The notes under the pieces were generated by a model, which saw nothing but the letters and a program-made list of their open reading frames with translations, was not told the DNA's origin and did not search any database. The translations under genes and the position numbers were made by a program. This document shows, piece after piece, positions 45,002 to 53,236 of a stretch of DNA of 64,000 bases (the first letter of the stretch is position 1; every line of letters begins with the position of its first letter). Source of the DNA: Bacteroidota bacterium (GTDB lineage Bacteria; Bacteroidota; Bacteroidia; Bacteroidales; F082); the NCBI GenBank assembly GCA_023396415.1, contig JAEWWJ010000114.1:1-64000 (forward strand), in the 5' to 3' direction.

Positions 45002-45502
45002 ATGGATCAACAAAACCTTCTTTTTCTTGCTTTCGGCGTTTTAATCGGACTTGGATTTCTGTTCAGGAGGTGGTATGTGCGTCAACCCAAATCCTACCAG
45101 GTGTCGGAACAGTTTTCGGGTGGATATTTTTTAAGTGTTACCGACCTCAATCCGCGCTCCAACGAGGCCTCGCTCAAACTTCGCCTGACCACGCAACACC
45201 CCTTTGAATCGCCACCCTGTTTGGCTGTTGAGCTGATAAAAAAAACCGGTGAGTTCGATCGGATCACTTTTCAGGAATTGGGTATCGAAGACCATTTCGT
45301 TCCTATTTTTGGAAAAGACAAAGAATTGGAAATCACTTTTGAGAAACGTGATATGCTCCACCCTATCCGCGACCGCGAGCTTAAACTGAACCGCTTTCGG
45401 CTCACGGTAATGGAAAACAGCAAAGTGTTGATTAAAACACCGGTTTTTATGCTCTCGCAAAAATTTATGCTCATCCCTGTGGAGCGCGGTAAATTTAACT
45501 AA
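45002..45502 (+). CDS. Hypothetical membrane-anchored protein
   Basis: 166 residues from ATG 45002; a TTG 21 bp upstream is in frame but unlikely. N-terminal membrane segment (about residues 6-24, LLFLAFGVLIGLGFLF) then RRWYVR, so the C-terminal domain probably stays in the cytoplasm. That domain is rich in charged beta-type stretches (EDHFVPIFGKDKELEITFEK) without a motif I recognise. The transporter gene starts 34 bp after it; the two are likely co-transcribed and the protein may be an accessory subunit. Confidence 0.65.
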   Translation: MDQQNLLFLAFGVLIGLGFLFRRWYVRQPKSYQVSEQFSGGYFLSVTDLNPRSNEASLKLRLTTQHPFESPPCLAVELIKKTGEFDRITFQELGIEDHFVPIFGKDKELEITFEKRDMLHPIRDRELKLNRFRLTVMENSKVLIKTPVFMLSQKFMLIPVERGKFN

Positions 45503-45535
45503 CAACAAAACAACAACTTAGACGCTATAATTAGC

Positions 45536-46576
45536 ATGAAAATTCACGACACGGCCACCACCAACAAGCTGCTGCTGCTTTTGGTAATTCCTCTGGTTTT
45601 TTACATCCTCCAGATTTTCGGATTCATTTTCGCTCCGTTGATGATTGCTTTTTTCATCACTTTGCTGTTCATGCCTATGATTCGGTGGCTTTTGCGAAAA
45701 AAAATTCCGCGCGTTCCCACCATTGGCTTCATCCTTACTTTGGTGGTCGCCGGCATGTCGCTCCTGTTTTACTTGATCAAACTTTCGGGCAAAGAAATTA
45801 TCGAAGGCAAAGACCAACTCTATCTTTTATTGGATACTCGGGTAGGACAAACCATCGCACCTTATGCTCAAATGATTGGCATTAAGACAGATACGTATTC
45901 AAGCACCATCAAAAGCATCCTTTTTAGCGACCAAGTGAGAGAGGTGCTTTTTGGAAATTTCAACGAAACCATCGTTTTACTTCAACAAACGGCCAGCTTT
46001 TTATTGATGACACTGTTTTTTTTGGTGTTGCTGTTGGCCGGTTCACTCAACTTGGAAGCCATATTAGGCCAAACCCTTTTCAGCAGTAAAACACGTTCGG
46101 TACGCACGTATATGGTGATAGAACGTAGCATTGCCCGTTTTTTGAAAGTCAAATTTTTGATGAGTTTATTCACAGGCATTGGGTTCGGATTGGTGGCTTG
46201 GATTGCCGGCCTCAGTTTTCCGTTGTTTTGGGGATTGCTGGCGTTTTCGCTTAATTTCGTTCAAATGATTGGCTCCATTGTGTCAACGCTTATGGTAGTA
46301 GTGTACGCTTTCATTGAAATCAACCAACCGCAAACCCTGCTTATTTTATCCATTTCCTTCACCATGGTACAAGTTATTTTCGGTTCCATCCTTGAACCTA
46401 TTCTCATGGGCAAGTCGTTCAAAATTAACATTATAACCATCCTTGTCATGTTGATGTTTTGGGGATATTTATGGGGCGTTCCCGGTCTGATTCTGTCCAT
46501 TCCGGTTACTGTATTTATCAAAACTATGCTCGAACAATTTGAAAACACCAGAAAAATTGCCCGTTTGATGTCATGA
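45536..46576 (+). CDS. AI-2E family transporter
   Basis: 346 residues with about eight membrane segments, the standard size for the AI-2E/PerM family, whose members export autoinducer-2 or act as Na+/H+ antiporters; the substrate here is unknown. Family features: IFAPLMIAFFITLLFMPMI near residue 30, FWGLLAFSLNFVQMIGSIV (about 228-246), and C-terminal EPILMGKSFKINIITILVML followed by FWGYLWGVPGLILSIPVTV. Likely partner gene just upstream; terminated at 46715-46758. Confidence 0.88.
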   Translation: MKIHDTATTNKLLLLLVIPLVFYILQIFGFIFAPLMIAFFITLLFMPMIRWLLRKKIPRVPTIGFILTLVVAGMSLLFYLIKLSGKEIIEGKDQLYLLLDTRVGQTIAPYAQMIGIKTDTYSSTIKSILFSDQVREVLFGNFNETIVLLQQTASFLLMTLFFLVLLLAGSLNLEAILGQTLFSSKTRSVRTYMVIERSIARFLKVKFLMSLFTGIGFGLVAWIAGLSFPLFWGLLAFSLNFVQMIGSIVSTLMVVVYAFIEINQPQTLLILSISFTMVQVIFGSILEPILMGKSFKINIITILVMLMFWGYLWGVPGLILSIPVTVFIKTMLEQFENTRKIARLMS

Positions 46577-46680
46577 TCGTAAATTTTAAGACTATCTTAA
46601 AAAGAGAGAAAAAATCAAAAAGAATACCGATTATTTTGTTGTTCTTCAATCAGTTGAAAGACTAAAACCATTCAAATATA

Positions 46681-46713
46681 TTGGCCACGGTAAGGTAATA
46701 TTTGTTAGTTTTG
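46681..46713 (+). promoter_or_regulatory. Bacteroidota promoter TTG-N22-TAGTTTTG of speA
   Basis: TTG 46681-46683 and TAGTTTTG 46706-46713, spacing 22. Predicted start of transcription about 46720, inside the left arm of the following hairpin, leaving a leader of about 73 nt. Confidence 0.5.
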
Positions 46714-46714
46714 T

Positions 46715-46758
46715 CCCGTCGGACAGATGAAAAGCAAATCACCGACAGGAGATTTTTT
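46715..46758 (+). terminator. Hairpin plus T6, terminator of the AI-2E operon overlapping the speA promoter
   Basis: CCCGTCGG (46715-46722) pairs with CCGACAGG (46742-46749) with one C-A mismatch; loop of 19 nt; TTTTTT at 46753-46758. Transcripts from the upstream operon would contain the complete hairpin, whereas those from the speA promoter would lack most of the left arm. Confidence 0.5.
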
Positions 46759-46792
46759 GCAAATTATTCATTTCTAATACCTTATTTGCCTT

Positions 46793-48685
46793 ATGAGAAA
46801 ATGGCGTGTTGAAGACTCAGCTGAGTTATACAACATAAACGGCTGGGGAATCAACTACTTTTCCATCAATGATAAAGGAAATGTTATTGTAACACCACGC
46901 AAAGACGCGGCTGCGGTTGACATGAAAGAGTTGATTGATGAGCTGACATTGCGTGATGTTTCGACACCGGTTTTGGTGCGTTTTCCTGATATTCTTGACA
47001 GCCGTATTGAGCTTATGGATACCTGTTTCAGGCAGGCTGCCGCCGAATACGAGTTCAAAGCACAAAATTTTATTGTTTATCCCATCAAGGTGAACCAAAT
47101 GCGACCTGTGGTGGAAGAGATTGTTAGTCATGGCAAGAAGTTCAATATAGGCCTCGAGGCCGGATCAAAACCCGAACTGCACGCGGTATTGGCCATCAAC
47201 ACCGACAACAACTCGCTTATTATTTGCAACGGTTACAAAGACGAAAGTTATATCGAGCTGGCTCTTTTGGCCCAAAAAATGGGACGCACTGTTTTTATTG
47301 TAGTAGAGAAACTCAATGAGCTTAAGCTGATTACCCGTGTAGGAAAGCGACTGAAAGTTAAACCCAGCATCGGCATTCGCATTAAATTGGCCAGTTCGGG
47401 AAGCGGAAAATGGGAAGATTCGGGTGGCGACGTCAGTAAATTTGGCCTCACCTCCAGCGAGTTACTCGAAGCCCTCGACTTTTTGGAACGCAACAATATG
47501 AAGGAAAGCCTTCGTTTGGTTCATTTTCATATTGGTAGCCAGGTCAATAAAATCCGTCGTATCAAGATTGCTTTGCGCGAAGCTGCCCAATTTTATGTAC
47601 AAGTGTATAAGATGGGCTTCCATTTGGATTTTGTTGACGTAGGTGGCGGTTTGGGTGTTGACTATGATGGCACGCGCTCGGCCAACAGCGGCAGCAGTGT
47701 CAATTACAGCATTCAGGAATATGTGAACGATGCCACTTTCGCGATGGTGGATGCCAGCGACAAAAACGAAATTCCGCATCCCAACATCATTACCGAATCG
47801 GGACGCGCACTCACTGCACACCACTCCGTTTTGATTATTGAAGTACTGGAATCAACCCATTTATCTACTTGGGATGATGATGAGGAGGTGAAAGAAACCG
47901 ACCACGAATTGCTGCACGAGTTGTACAAATCTTGGGAAAACCTCAACCAAACCAAGATGCTCGAAACTTGGCACGACACCCAACAAATTCGCGAAGAGGC
48001 CTTGGATATGTTCAGTTTGGGATTGCTTGATTTGAAAACAAGGGCACAAATTGAACGCTTGTTTTGGTCTATTGCCAAAGAAATTCATCAAATGGCCAAC
48101 GAAATGAAACGTCCACCAGAAGAGTTTCTTAACCTTTCTAAGTTATTGTCTGATAAATACTTCTGTAACTTCTCCTTGTTTCAATCCCTACCCGATTCAT
48201 GGGCCATTGATCAAATTTTCCCGATCATCCCCATACAGCGGCTCGATGAGAAACCCGATCGCTATGCCACCATACAAGATATTACTTGCGACTCTGATGG
48301 CAAAATTGACAACTTCATTGCCACACGAAATTTCTCGCACCACCTGCCCGTTCATAGCCTAAAAAACAAAGAATCCTACCATCTCGGGGTATTCCTTACG
48401 GGAGCCTACCAAGAAATTTTGGGCGATTTACACAATCTTTTTGGCGATACCAACGCGGTACACGTGTCGGTAGATGCCAAAGGATACTACATTGACCAAG
48501 TAATTGATGGCGAAACGGTTGCAGAGGTATTAGATTATGTTCAATACAACTCGAAAAAGTTGGTTCGAACGGTTGAAACTTGGGTGATGACCTCAGTAAA
48601 GGCAGGTAAAATTTCGGCTGAAGAAGGTAAGGAATTTCTATCTATCTATCGCTCCGGCCTTTACGGTTACACTTATCTCGAATAA
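46793..48685 (+). CDS. speA: Biosynthetic arginine decarboxylase
   Basis: 630 residues, the usual length of SpeA, a PLP enzyme (alanine racemase fold, group IV decarboxylase) turning arginine into agmatine for polyamine synthesis. PLP lysine K99 in YPIKVNQ; GLEAGSKPEL, LVHFHIGSQ, DFVDVGGGLGVDYDGT and a C-terminal catalytic LGVFLTGAYQEILGDLHNLFGD are the family blocks. Start MRKWRVEDSAELYNINGWG is the characteristic N-terminus. The next gene (PfkB kinase) begins 7 bp after the stop, so both are co-transcribed. Confidence 0.95.
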   Translation: MRKWRVEDSAELYNINGWGINYFSINDKGNVIVTPRKDAAAVDMKELIDELTLRDVSTPVLVRFPDILDSRIELMDTCFRQAAAEYEFKAQNFIVYPIKVNQMRPVVEEIVSHGKKFNIGLEAGSKPELHAVLAINTDNNSLIICNGYKDESYIELALLAQKMGRTVFIVVEKLNELKLITRVGKRLKVKPSIGIRIKLASSGSGKWEDSGGDVSKFGLTSSELLEALDFLERNNMKESLRLVHFHIGSQVNKIRRIKIALREAAQFYVQVYKMGFHLDFVDVGGGLGVDYDGTRSANSGSSVNYSIQEYVNDATFAMVDASDKNEIPHPNIITESGRALTAHHSVLIIEVLESTHLSTWDDDEEVKETDHELLHELYKSWENLNQTKMLETWHDTQQIREEALDMFSLGLLDLKTRAQIERLFWSIAKEIHQMANEMKRPPEEFLNLSKLLSDKYFCNFSLFQSLPDSWAIDQIFPIIPIQRLDEKPDRYATIQDITCDSDGKIDNFIATRNFSHHLPVHSLKNKESYHLGVFLTGAYQEILGDLHNLFGDTNAVHVSVDAKGYYIDQVIDGETVAEVLDYVQYNSKKLVRTVETWVMTSVKAGKISAEEGKEFLSIYRSGLYGYTYLE

Positions 48686-48691
48686 ATACTA

Positions 48692-49609
48692 ATGACCTCA
48701 CGCTGCGTCATCGGCTTTGGCGAAACGGTACTCGACATTGTGTTGGGTCACCAAAGTTTTCAAAAAGCCCTGGCCGGAGGCTCGGTTCTCAACACTTTGG
48801 TGTCGTTGTCAAGAGCAGGATACAATTGCCGTTTGATTTCAGAAACCGGCAAAGATGCGGCAGGTCAGCACATTCATCAGTTTTTATTGAACGAAAAAGT
48901 CAACAGCGCGTTTGTGTATCAAAACCCAGATATACAAACGACGCTGGCTTTGGCAGTGCTCAATCCATCAGGAGATGCCGCCTATAGCTTTTATAAAAGC
49001 ACTTCCGAAGCGCGTTTTAAAGATTTGAAAATCAGCTTTAAAGCACAAGATTATTTTATTTTTGGATCTTCACTCGCCCTTGACCCTACGGTTCGTCCAA
49101 CACTGGAAATGCTACTCAACGCGGTTCATAAAGCGAATGGTTTGGTATTTTATGATCCCAACATTCGCAAACCCATTGCTGAGAACGATCCGGTGCTGGC
49201 TTTCCTTCAATATAATTTTGCACAGGCAGATGTGATTCGCGGCTCGCATGAAGATTTCCTCACTGTTTTCAATGGTCAGAATGCACAAGAAATATTTCAA
49301 TTGATTCAGCCCTCTAATTGTAAACTACTGATTATTACCGCTGCTGCCGGACGGATTCATTTATACACCCCTCATCAATTGGCAACGGTTGAAGTTCCAA
49401 AAGTAGAAGTTGTCAGCACCATCGGGGCCGGCGATGCTTTCAATGCCGGAGTTTTAGACTACCTCATCACCAACAATATAGGCATCAAGGAGCTCGAAAG
49501 CCTCACGAAAAATCAATTGATAGAAATGGGTCAAAACGGACGAAAATATGCTGCCTTGGTTTGTGCTTCTGATGAAAATTATATTCCCCGAAATGATAGA
49601 AACGGCTGA
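48692..49609 (+). CDS. PfkB-family carbohydrate/nucleoside kinase
   Basis: 305 residues, ribokinase/PfkB fold. N-terminal GFGETVLDIVLG, then GGSVLNTLVSLSRAG (substrate-binding di-glycine), and the C-terminal signature STIGAGDAFNAGVLDYL with catalytic Asp248. The most likely substrates are a sugar or adenosine-like nucleoside; the sequence does not decide. Six intergenic bases separate it from speA. Convergent with the DUF5916 gene, whose stop lies 7 bp beyond its own, with no terminator seen between. Confidence 0.87.
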   Translation: MTSRCVIGFGETVLDIVLGHQSFQKALAGGSVLNTLVSLSRAGYNCRLISETGKDAAGQHIHQFLLNEKVNSAFVYQNPDIQTTLALAVLNPSGDAAYSFYKSTSEARFKDLKISFKAQDYFIFGSSLALDPTVRPTLEMLLNAVHKANGLVFYDPNIRKPIAENDPVLAFLQYNFAQADVIRGSHEDFLTVFNGQNAQEIFQLIQPSNCKLLIITAAAGRIHLYTPHQLATVEVPKVEVVSTIGAGDAFNAGVLDYLITNNIGIKELESLTKNQLIEMGQNGRKYAALVCASDENYIPRNDRNG

Positions 49610-49615
49610 GAATAG

Positions 49616-52057
49616 TTATTTTTTTCGTTTCAAGGCTTGCAGCTGTTGCCAGTCAATATAATATAACATTTTAATGCTGAGGCTGTTGCCCACAGGTGAA
49701 TCAAATAATTTATCCAGATTGGTAAAATAATTTCCCGAAACATCATCCCCCGAGAGCAAAGTATAAATCGCATTCTTCCACACCAGCAATAGCTCGCTTC
49801 CGGGCGCAAAATTCCATCGGTAAACCATATCCACATTAAACGCATTGACCGAAAAATCGTGCTTTTCGTTATAAACATTGGGTACAAGTTCGGCATCGGC
49901 CTTTAAGTCGAAATAATTGAGATAATCAACATATAAGAGATAATGCCTCAAACGCAACGCCAGCGAGGCTTTCGGATTAAAGCTGTAATTCAGACTCAGT
50001 GAGCTGGTGATATTATTGACATTTCTTTTACCAAAAACAATCGCCTTTTGCTGTCCTACGCCAATATCAGTAACAAAACCAATATCGTTTTTGCTGATAT
50101 CCGCCATCAGGCTAGGCATCACCAAAAAGTTCTCGGAAATTTTCCACCTTGGTGATAAAGTGCCCCACCAGTTGAAACTATTCCACTCGGGATACAACAT
50201 CATTCCCAAGCGGTAATCTACCAAAAACTTTTTGCGGTAATCGGGTGATCCAAAGATACCTGCATGAAACCGCCATGGACGTTGAAAATACTTTCCCTGG
50301 GTGCGCGACTCAAAAAAATCGAGCTTCCCCAGCGGATAGATAGAAAAGTTACCTCCAATGGTCAAGTGCTTCACGGTGGTCAATCGGCTGTTTCCTCCAA
50401 TTTCCATCGAGCTGAACTTCAAAGGTTGATACTGAGATATTTGGTTGATAAAGAGGTTAGCATATTTCTTTAAAAACATACCTTTTGGCTCAAACACATA
50501 AAATTTGAAATTAAGCCCGGCATCAATTTCGTTGTTCGAGCGCTGAAAACCCATGTCATTGGGATCGTAGTTTTCGGTCATCACATTCAACCACACATCG
50601 GGCCTGAATTGGCCGCTAATTTTGTTGAAACCCATGAGCAAGCGCTCACCAAAAACCGGAAATCCAATTTCGTCGTATTGCTGGCTAATATTCAGCATAG
50701 AATAAAATTCGGTGCTGCCTTGCTTGTTGCGCAAAGCTGTTTCGACACCTGTAACATTGGCAACCCGCTTGTTGTCAGGCTGTAAAACATTGGTGTTATA
50801 AAAACTAATTTGCGAGTTGTTGGCCAATGCCTGTTCGGCCACCACCATATTAAAGTTGGTGTAAGGTTCGGTAATGATTTTTTTTCTGACACCCTCCACC
50901 TCCACTTCAGCAAAGGTATTGGTTGTTATAGCATTGAAAACGCCAATTCCTAAACCTTTTGATGTTTTGCCCGACAGCTTGGCCGCATTGATCAGTTGCA
51001 CTGCTTCCGGATTCTTTATAATCTGCTCTTGGGTGTAAGCATCGGTCAAGTCGAAATATCCTGAAGGTGTTGCGCCTATCCGCCTAGAATAGAACACATT
51101 GCCTTTTGAAAACAATTCAGTTCCTTCGGTAAAAAAAGGTCTTTTTTCATCATAATACACCTCAAATGGAGACAATGAATACACCAATTCATCGGATTCT
51201 ACTTGTCCAAAGTCGGGAATTAAAGTCAGATCGAGGGTAAAACTTTCATTCAGGCCCACTTTCAAATCCATCCCATAATTGTAGCCGGTTCCCCATTTAT
51301 TGGTGGCGCTGTTGTGACTTGTTGAGGCTGAAAGGTAAGGCGTTGCACTCAACCTCATGGGAGGAGTGATGGTTTCTTCAATACGTATCTCGCCCATCTG
51401 AGTTAAAAAACCTTGGCGGTTGACATCCACCAAATTCCAATTGGAATACTCGCGTAGGCGTTGGATGCTTCTTTGAAAATTGATCCCCCAGACTTGAGTT
51501 TCGCTCCGTGGAAAACGAATGGCGGAGTAGGGAATCATCACTTCCGCAGTCCAGCCATTGGCTGTGATTTTGGTAGCCGAACGCCAAACAGCATCCCAAC
51601 TTTCGTCTTCCTCATCCTCGGCAGTGTTGAATTTCATGTCCATTTGCACCCCTCGGGCGGTTACAAAAAATCCCAGTCCGTTCAGCCCATCGTTAAATGG
51701 GTTCAAAATGATTCCGAAATAATCAGCCAAACCGAGATTGTCTCTTTCATGCAACTCCAATGAAATGCTGTCGGGATAGGCATCTTCGCATGAAGCGGCA
51801 AAATACAAAGCATGATCATCGTAACCAATAAAAACGTGTGTAGCAAAAGTTGCAGGCCTTCCGTTGTAAGGCTCATTTTGAACAAAGTCTTGTGCAACAG
51901 CCGTTTGCCTCCAAAACTGTTCGTCCAACAGCCCATCAATGACAAGTTCTTGGGTCAATTTCGTGGCTACAATAGTCTTTCTATCTTGCGAAAACAGTTC
52001 TAAATCGTTAAAAAAAAGCAACGAAAGCAATGATAGTATGACAAAAGGAAATCGCAT
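49616..52057 (-). CDS. DUF5916 outer-membrane protein with carbohydrate-binding (CBM9-like) N-domain
   Basis: 813 residues from ATG 52057 (signal MRFPFVILSLLSLLFFNDLELFSQ). The frame continues 28 codons upstream but without signal-like character and beyond a -7 box. Residues about 35-220 are a CBM9-like fold (KLTQELVIDGLLDEQFWRQT ... YDDHALYFAASCEDAYPDSI ... WTAEVMIPYSAIRFP), then DUF5916 (about 220-813), predicted to form an outer-membrane barrel: GTELFSKGNVFYSRRIG and many amphipathic strands, ending KMLYYIDWQQLQALKRKK. Function unknown in the family; possibly glycan or membrane transport. Confidence 0.85.
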   Translation of the reverse strand: MRFPFVILSLLSLLFFNDLELFSQDRKTIVATKLTQELVIDGLLDEQFWRQTAVAQDFVQNEPYNGRPATFATHVFIGYDDHALYFAASCEDAYPDSISLELHERDNLGLADYFGIILNPFNDGLNGLGFFVTARGVQMDMKFNTAEDEEDESWDAVWRSATKITANGWTAEVMIPYSAIRFPRSETQVWGINFQRSIQRLREYSNWNLVDVNRQGFLTQMGEIRIEETITPPMRLSATPYLSASTSHNSATNKWGTGYNYGMDLKVGLNESFTLDLTLIPDFGQVESDELVYSLSPFEVYYDEKRPFFTEGTELFSKGNVFYSRRIGATPSGYFDLTDAYTQEQIIKNPEAVQLINAAKLSGKTSKGLGIGVFNAITTNTFAEVEVEGVRKKIITEPYTNFNMVVAEQALANNSQISFYNTNVLQPDNKRVANVTGVETALRNKQGSTEFYSMLNISQQYDEIGFPVFGERLLMGFNKISGQFRPDVWLNVMTENYDPNDMGFQRSNNEIDAGLNFKFYVFEPKGMFLKKYANLFINQISQYQPLKFSSMEIGGNSRLTTVKHLTIGGNFSIYPLGKLDFFESRTQGKYFQRPWRFHAGIFGSPDYRKKFLVDYRLGMMLYPEWNSFNWWGTLSPRWKISENFLVMPSLMADISKNDIGFVTDIGVGQQKAIVFGKRNVNNITSSLSLNYSFNPKASLALRLRHYLLYVDYLNYFDLKADAELVPNVYNEKHDFSVNAFNVDMVYRWNFAPGSELLLVWKNAIYTLLSGDDVSGNYFTNLDKLFDSPVGNSLSIKMLYYIDWQQLQALKRKK

Positions 52058-52079
52058 ATCAACTTGATGAAGGTGGATG

Positions 52080-52087
52080 CAAATATA
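52080..52087 (-). promoter_or_regulatory. -7 box TATATTTG deciding the DUF5916 start
   Basis: Minus-strand TATATTTG (52087-52080) ends 22 bp before ATG 52057, inside the extended frame; TTG lies at a distance of 15 bp, a little short. Confidence 0.4.
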
Positions 52088-52340
52088 GAAGTAGTAAGCC
52101 AGCAATTGGTTTTCAATAAGTTTTCGGTACGAATGAGACAATCAACGTATAGACAGAGGACGTTTTAAAATTTTTGGAGGAATTTTTGACGCAATTTGTC
52201 TTAAATCCATCAAAAACTACCCGGCGACGATTAGAAAAGCCATAATGATTTTGAAGGTAAAACGACCATTCGGGCTGAAAACTTGATGTTTTAAGGCGTT
52301 ATAAATGTTATTGAATAACCATTACAATCAAATAGTTCCG
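52088..52340. other. Non-coding divergent gap upstream of DUF5916 and GGGP synthase
   Basis: No gene, RNA or repeat recognised in 52142-52340; A/T-rich and without strong hairpins. Confidence 0.4.
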
Positions 52341-52348
52341 TATTTTTG
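52341..52348 (+). promoter_or_regulatory. -7 box TATTTTTG before GGGP synthase
   Basis: Fits TAnnTTTG 23 bp before ATG 52372; supports ATG 52372 over the TTG at 52366. No TTG at the proper upstream distance. Confidence 0.35.
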
Positions 52349-52371
52349 CAAAAACAAACCATCAATTGGGC

Positions 52372-53106
52372 ATGAATAATTACGACCGCTTTTGCTCGTC
52401 AGGAAAAAAAATCGCCATTCTAATTGACCCCGACAAACCTTCAGACGAAGCCTTGATTTCGTTGATATCAGAGGCCGATCGCTGTGGCGTAGATTTTATT
52501 TTTGTGGGCGGATCATTACTAACCAACAATGGATTAGACAGTTGCATCAAGATCATCAAGAGTGTTTCAACTATTCCGGTAATTCTTTTTCCGGGAAACA
52601 CCCATCAGGTGAGTGCTAAGGCAGATAGTTTTTTGTTTCTATCGCTCATTTCGGGTCGCAACGCCGAAATGCTGATTGGCGCACACGTTATCGCTGCCCC
52701 TTATTTGAAACTGAGCGGGCTCGAAGTCATTTCAACAGGATATATGCTGATCGAAAGCGGTCGTTTTACTACCGTAAATTATATGAGTGGCAGCTTCCCT
52801 ATCCCGTACGACAAAAACGACATTGCGATGTGCACTGCTATGGCAGGCGAAATGTTGGGTATGAAATTGATTTTTATGGACGCCGGTTCGGGTGCTATCA
52901 ACCCCATCAACGACGAAATGATTGCCACTGTGAAAGCCAGCATTGGCATACCTTTGATAGTGGGAGGAGGAATAAAAACTCCTGAAATTGCCGTTGCCAA
53001 ACTCAAGGCCGGCGCCGATGTGGTGGTGATTGGCAATATGTTAGAAAAAAAACCACAAATGTTGAACGAATTTGTTGAAGCCGTACACCACCTCAATTCG
53101 ATTTAA
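52372..53106 (+). CDS. Geranylgeranylglyceryl/heptaprenylglyceryl phosphate synthase (PcrB/GGGPS family)
   Basis: 244 residues, TIM barrel. The enzyme joins glycerol-1-phosphate to a polyprenyl diphosphate, making an ether lipid. Motifs: AILIDPDKP (residues 15-23), DFIFVGGSLLTNNGL, STIPVILFPGNTHQVSAKADSFLFLSLISGRN (about 75-106), EVISTGYMLIESGRFTTVNYMSGSFPIP (about 125-152, with the conserved STGYxL), FMDAGSGA and the phosphate-binding LIVGGGIKTPE and ADVVVIGN. The group II form of this archaeal-type enzyme is known in Bacteroidota; its physiological role there is not settled. It stands alone. Confidence 0.92.
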   Translation: MNNYDRFCSSGKKIAILIDPDKPSDEALISLISEADRCGVDFIFVGGSLLTNNGLDSCIKIIKSVSTIPVILFPGNTHQVSAKADSFLFLSLISGRNAEMLIGAHVIAAPYLKLSGLEVISTGYMLIESGRFTTVNYMSGSFPIPYDKNDIAMCTAMAGEMLGMKLIFMDAGSGAINPINDEMIATVKASIGIPLIVGGGIKTPEIAVAKLKAGADVVVIGNMLEKKPQMLNEFVEAVHHLNSI

Positions 53107-53236
53107 AGACAATTTGATCTTTTAGAAACTGCTTACTTGTCGGGAGTTACCGAAAACTTGTTGCAACATTACATCCGCCACATTTGTGGTAACATTGCCT
53201 TCCATAAAACTGTTGCATAAACCAAAAATCACAAAA

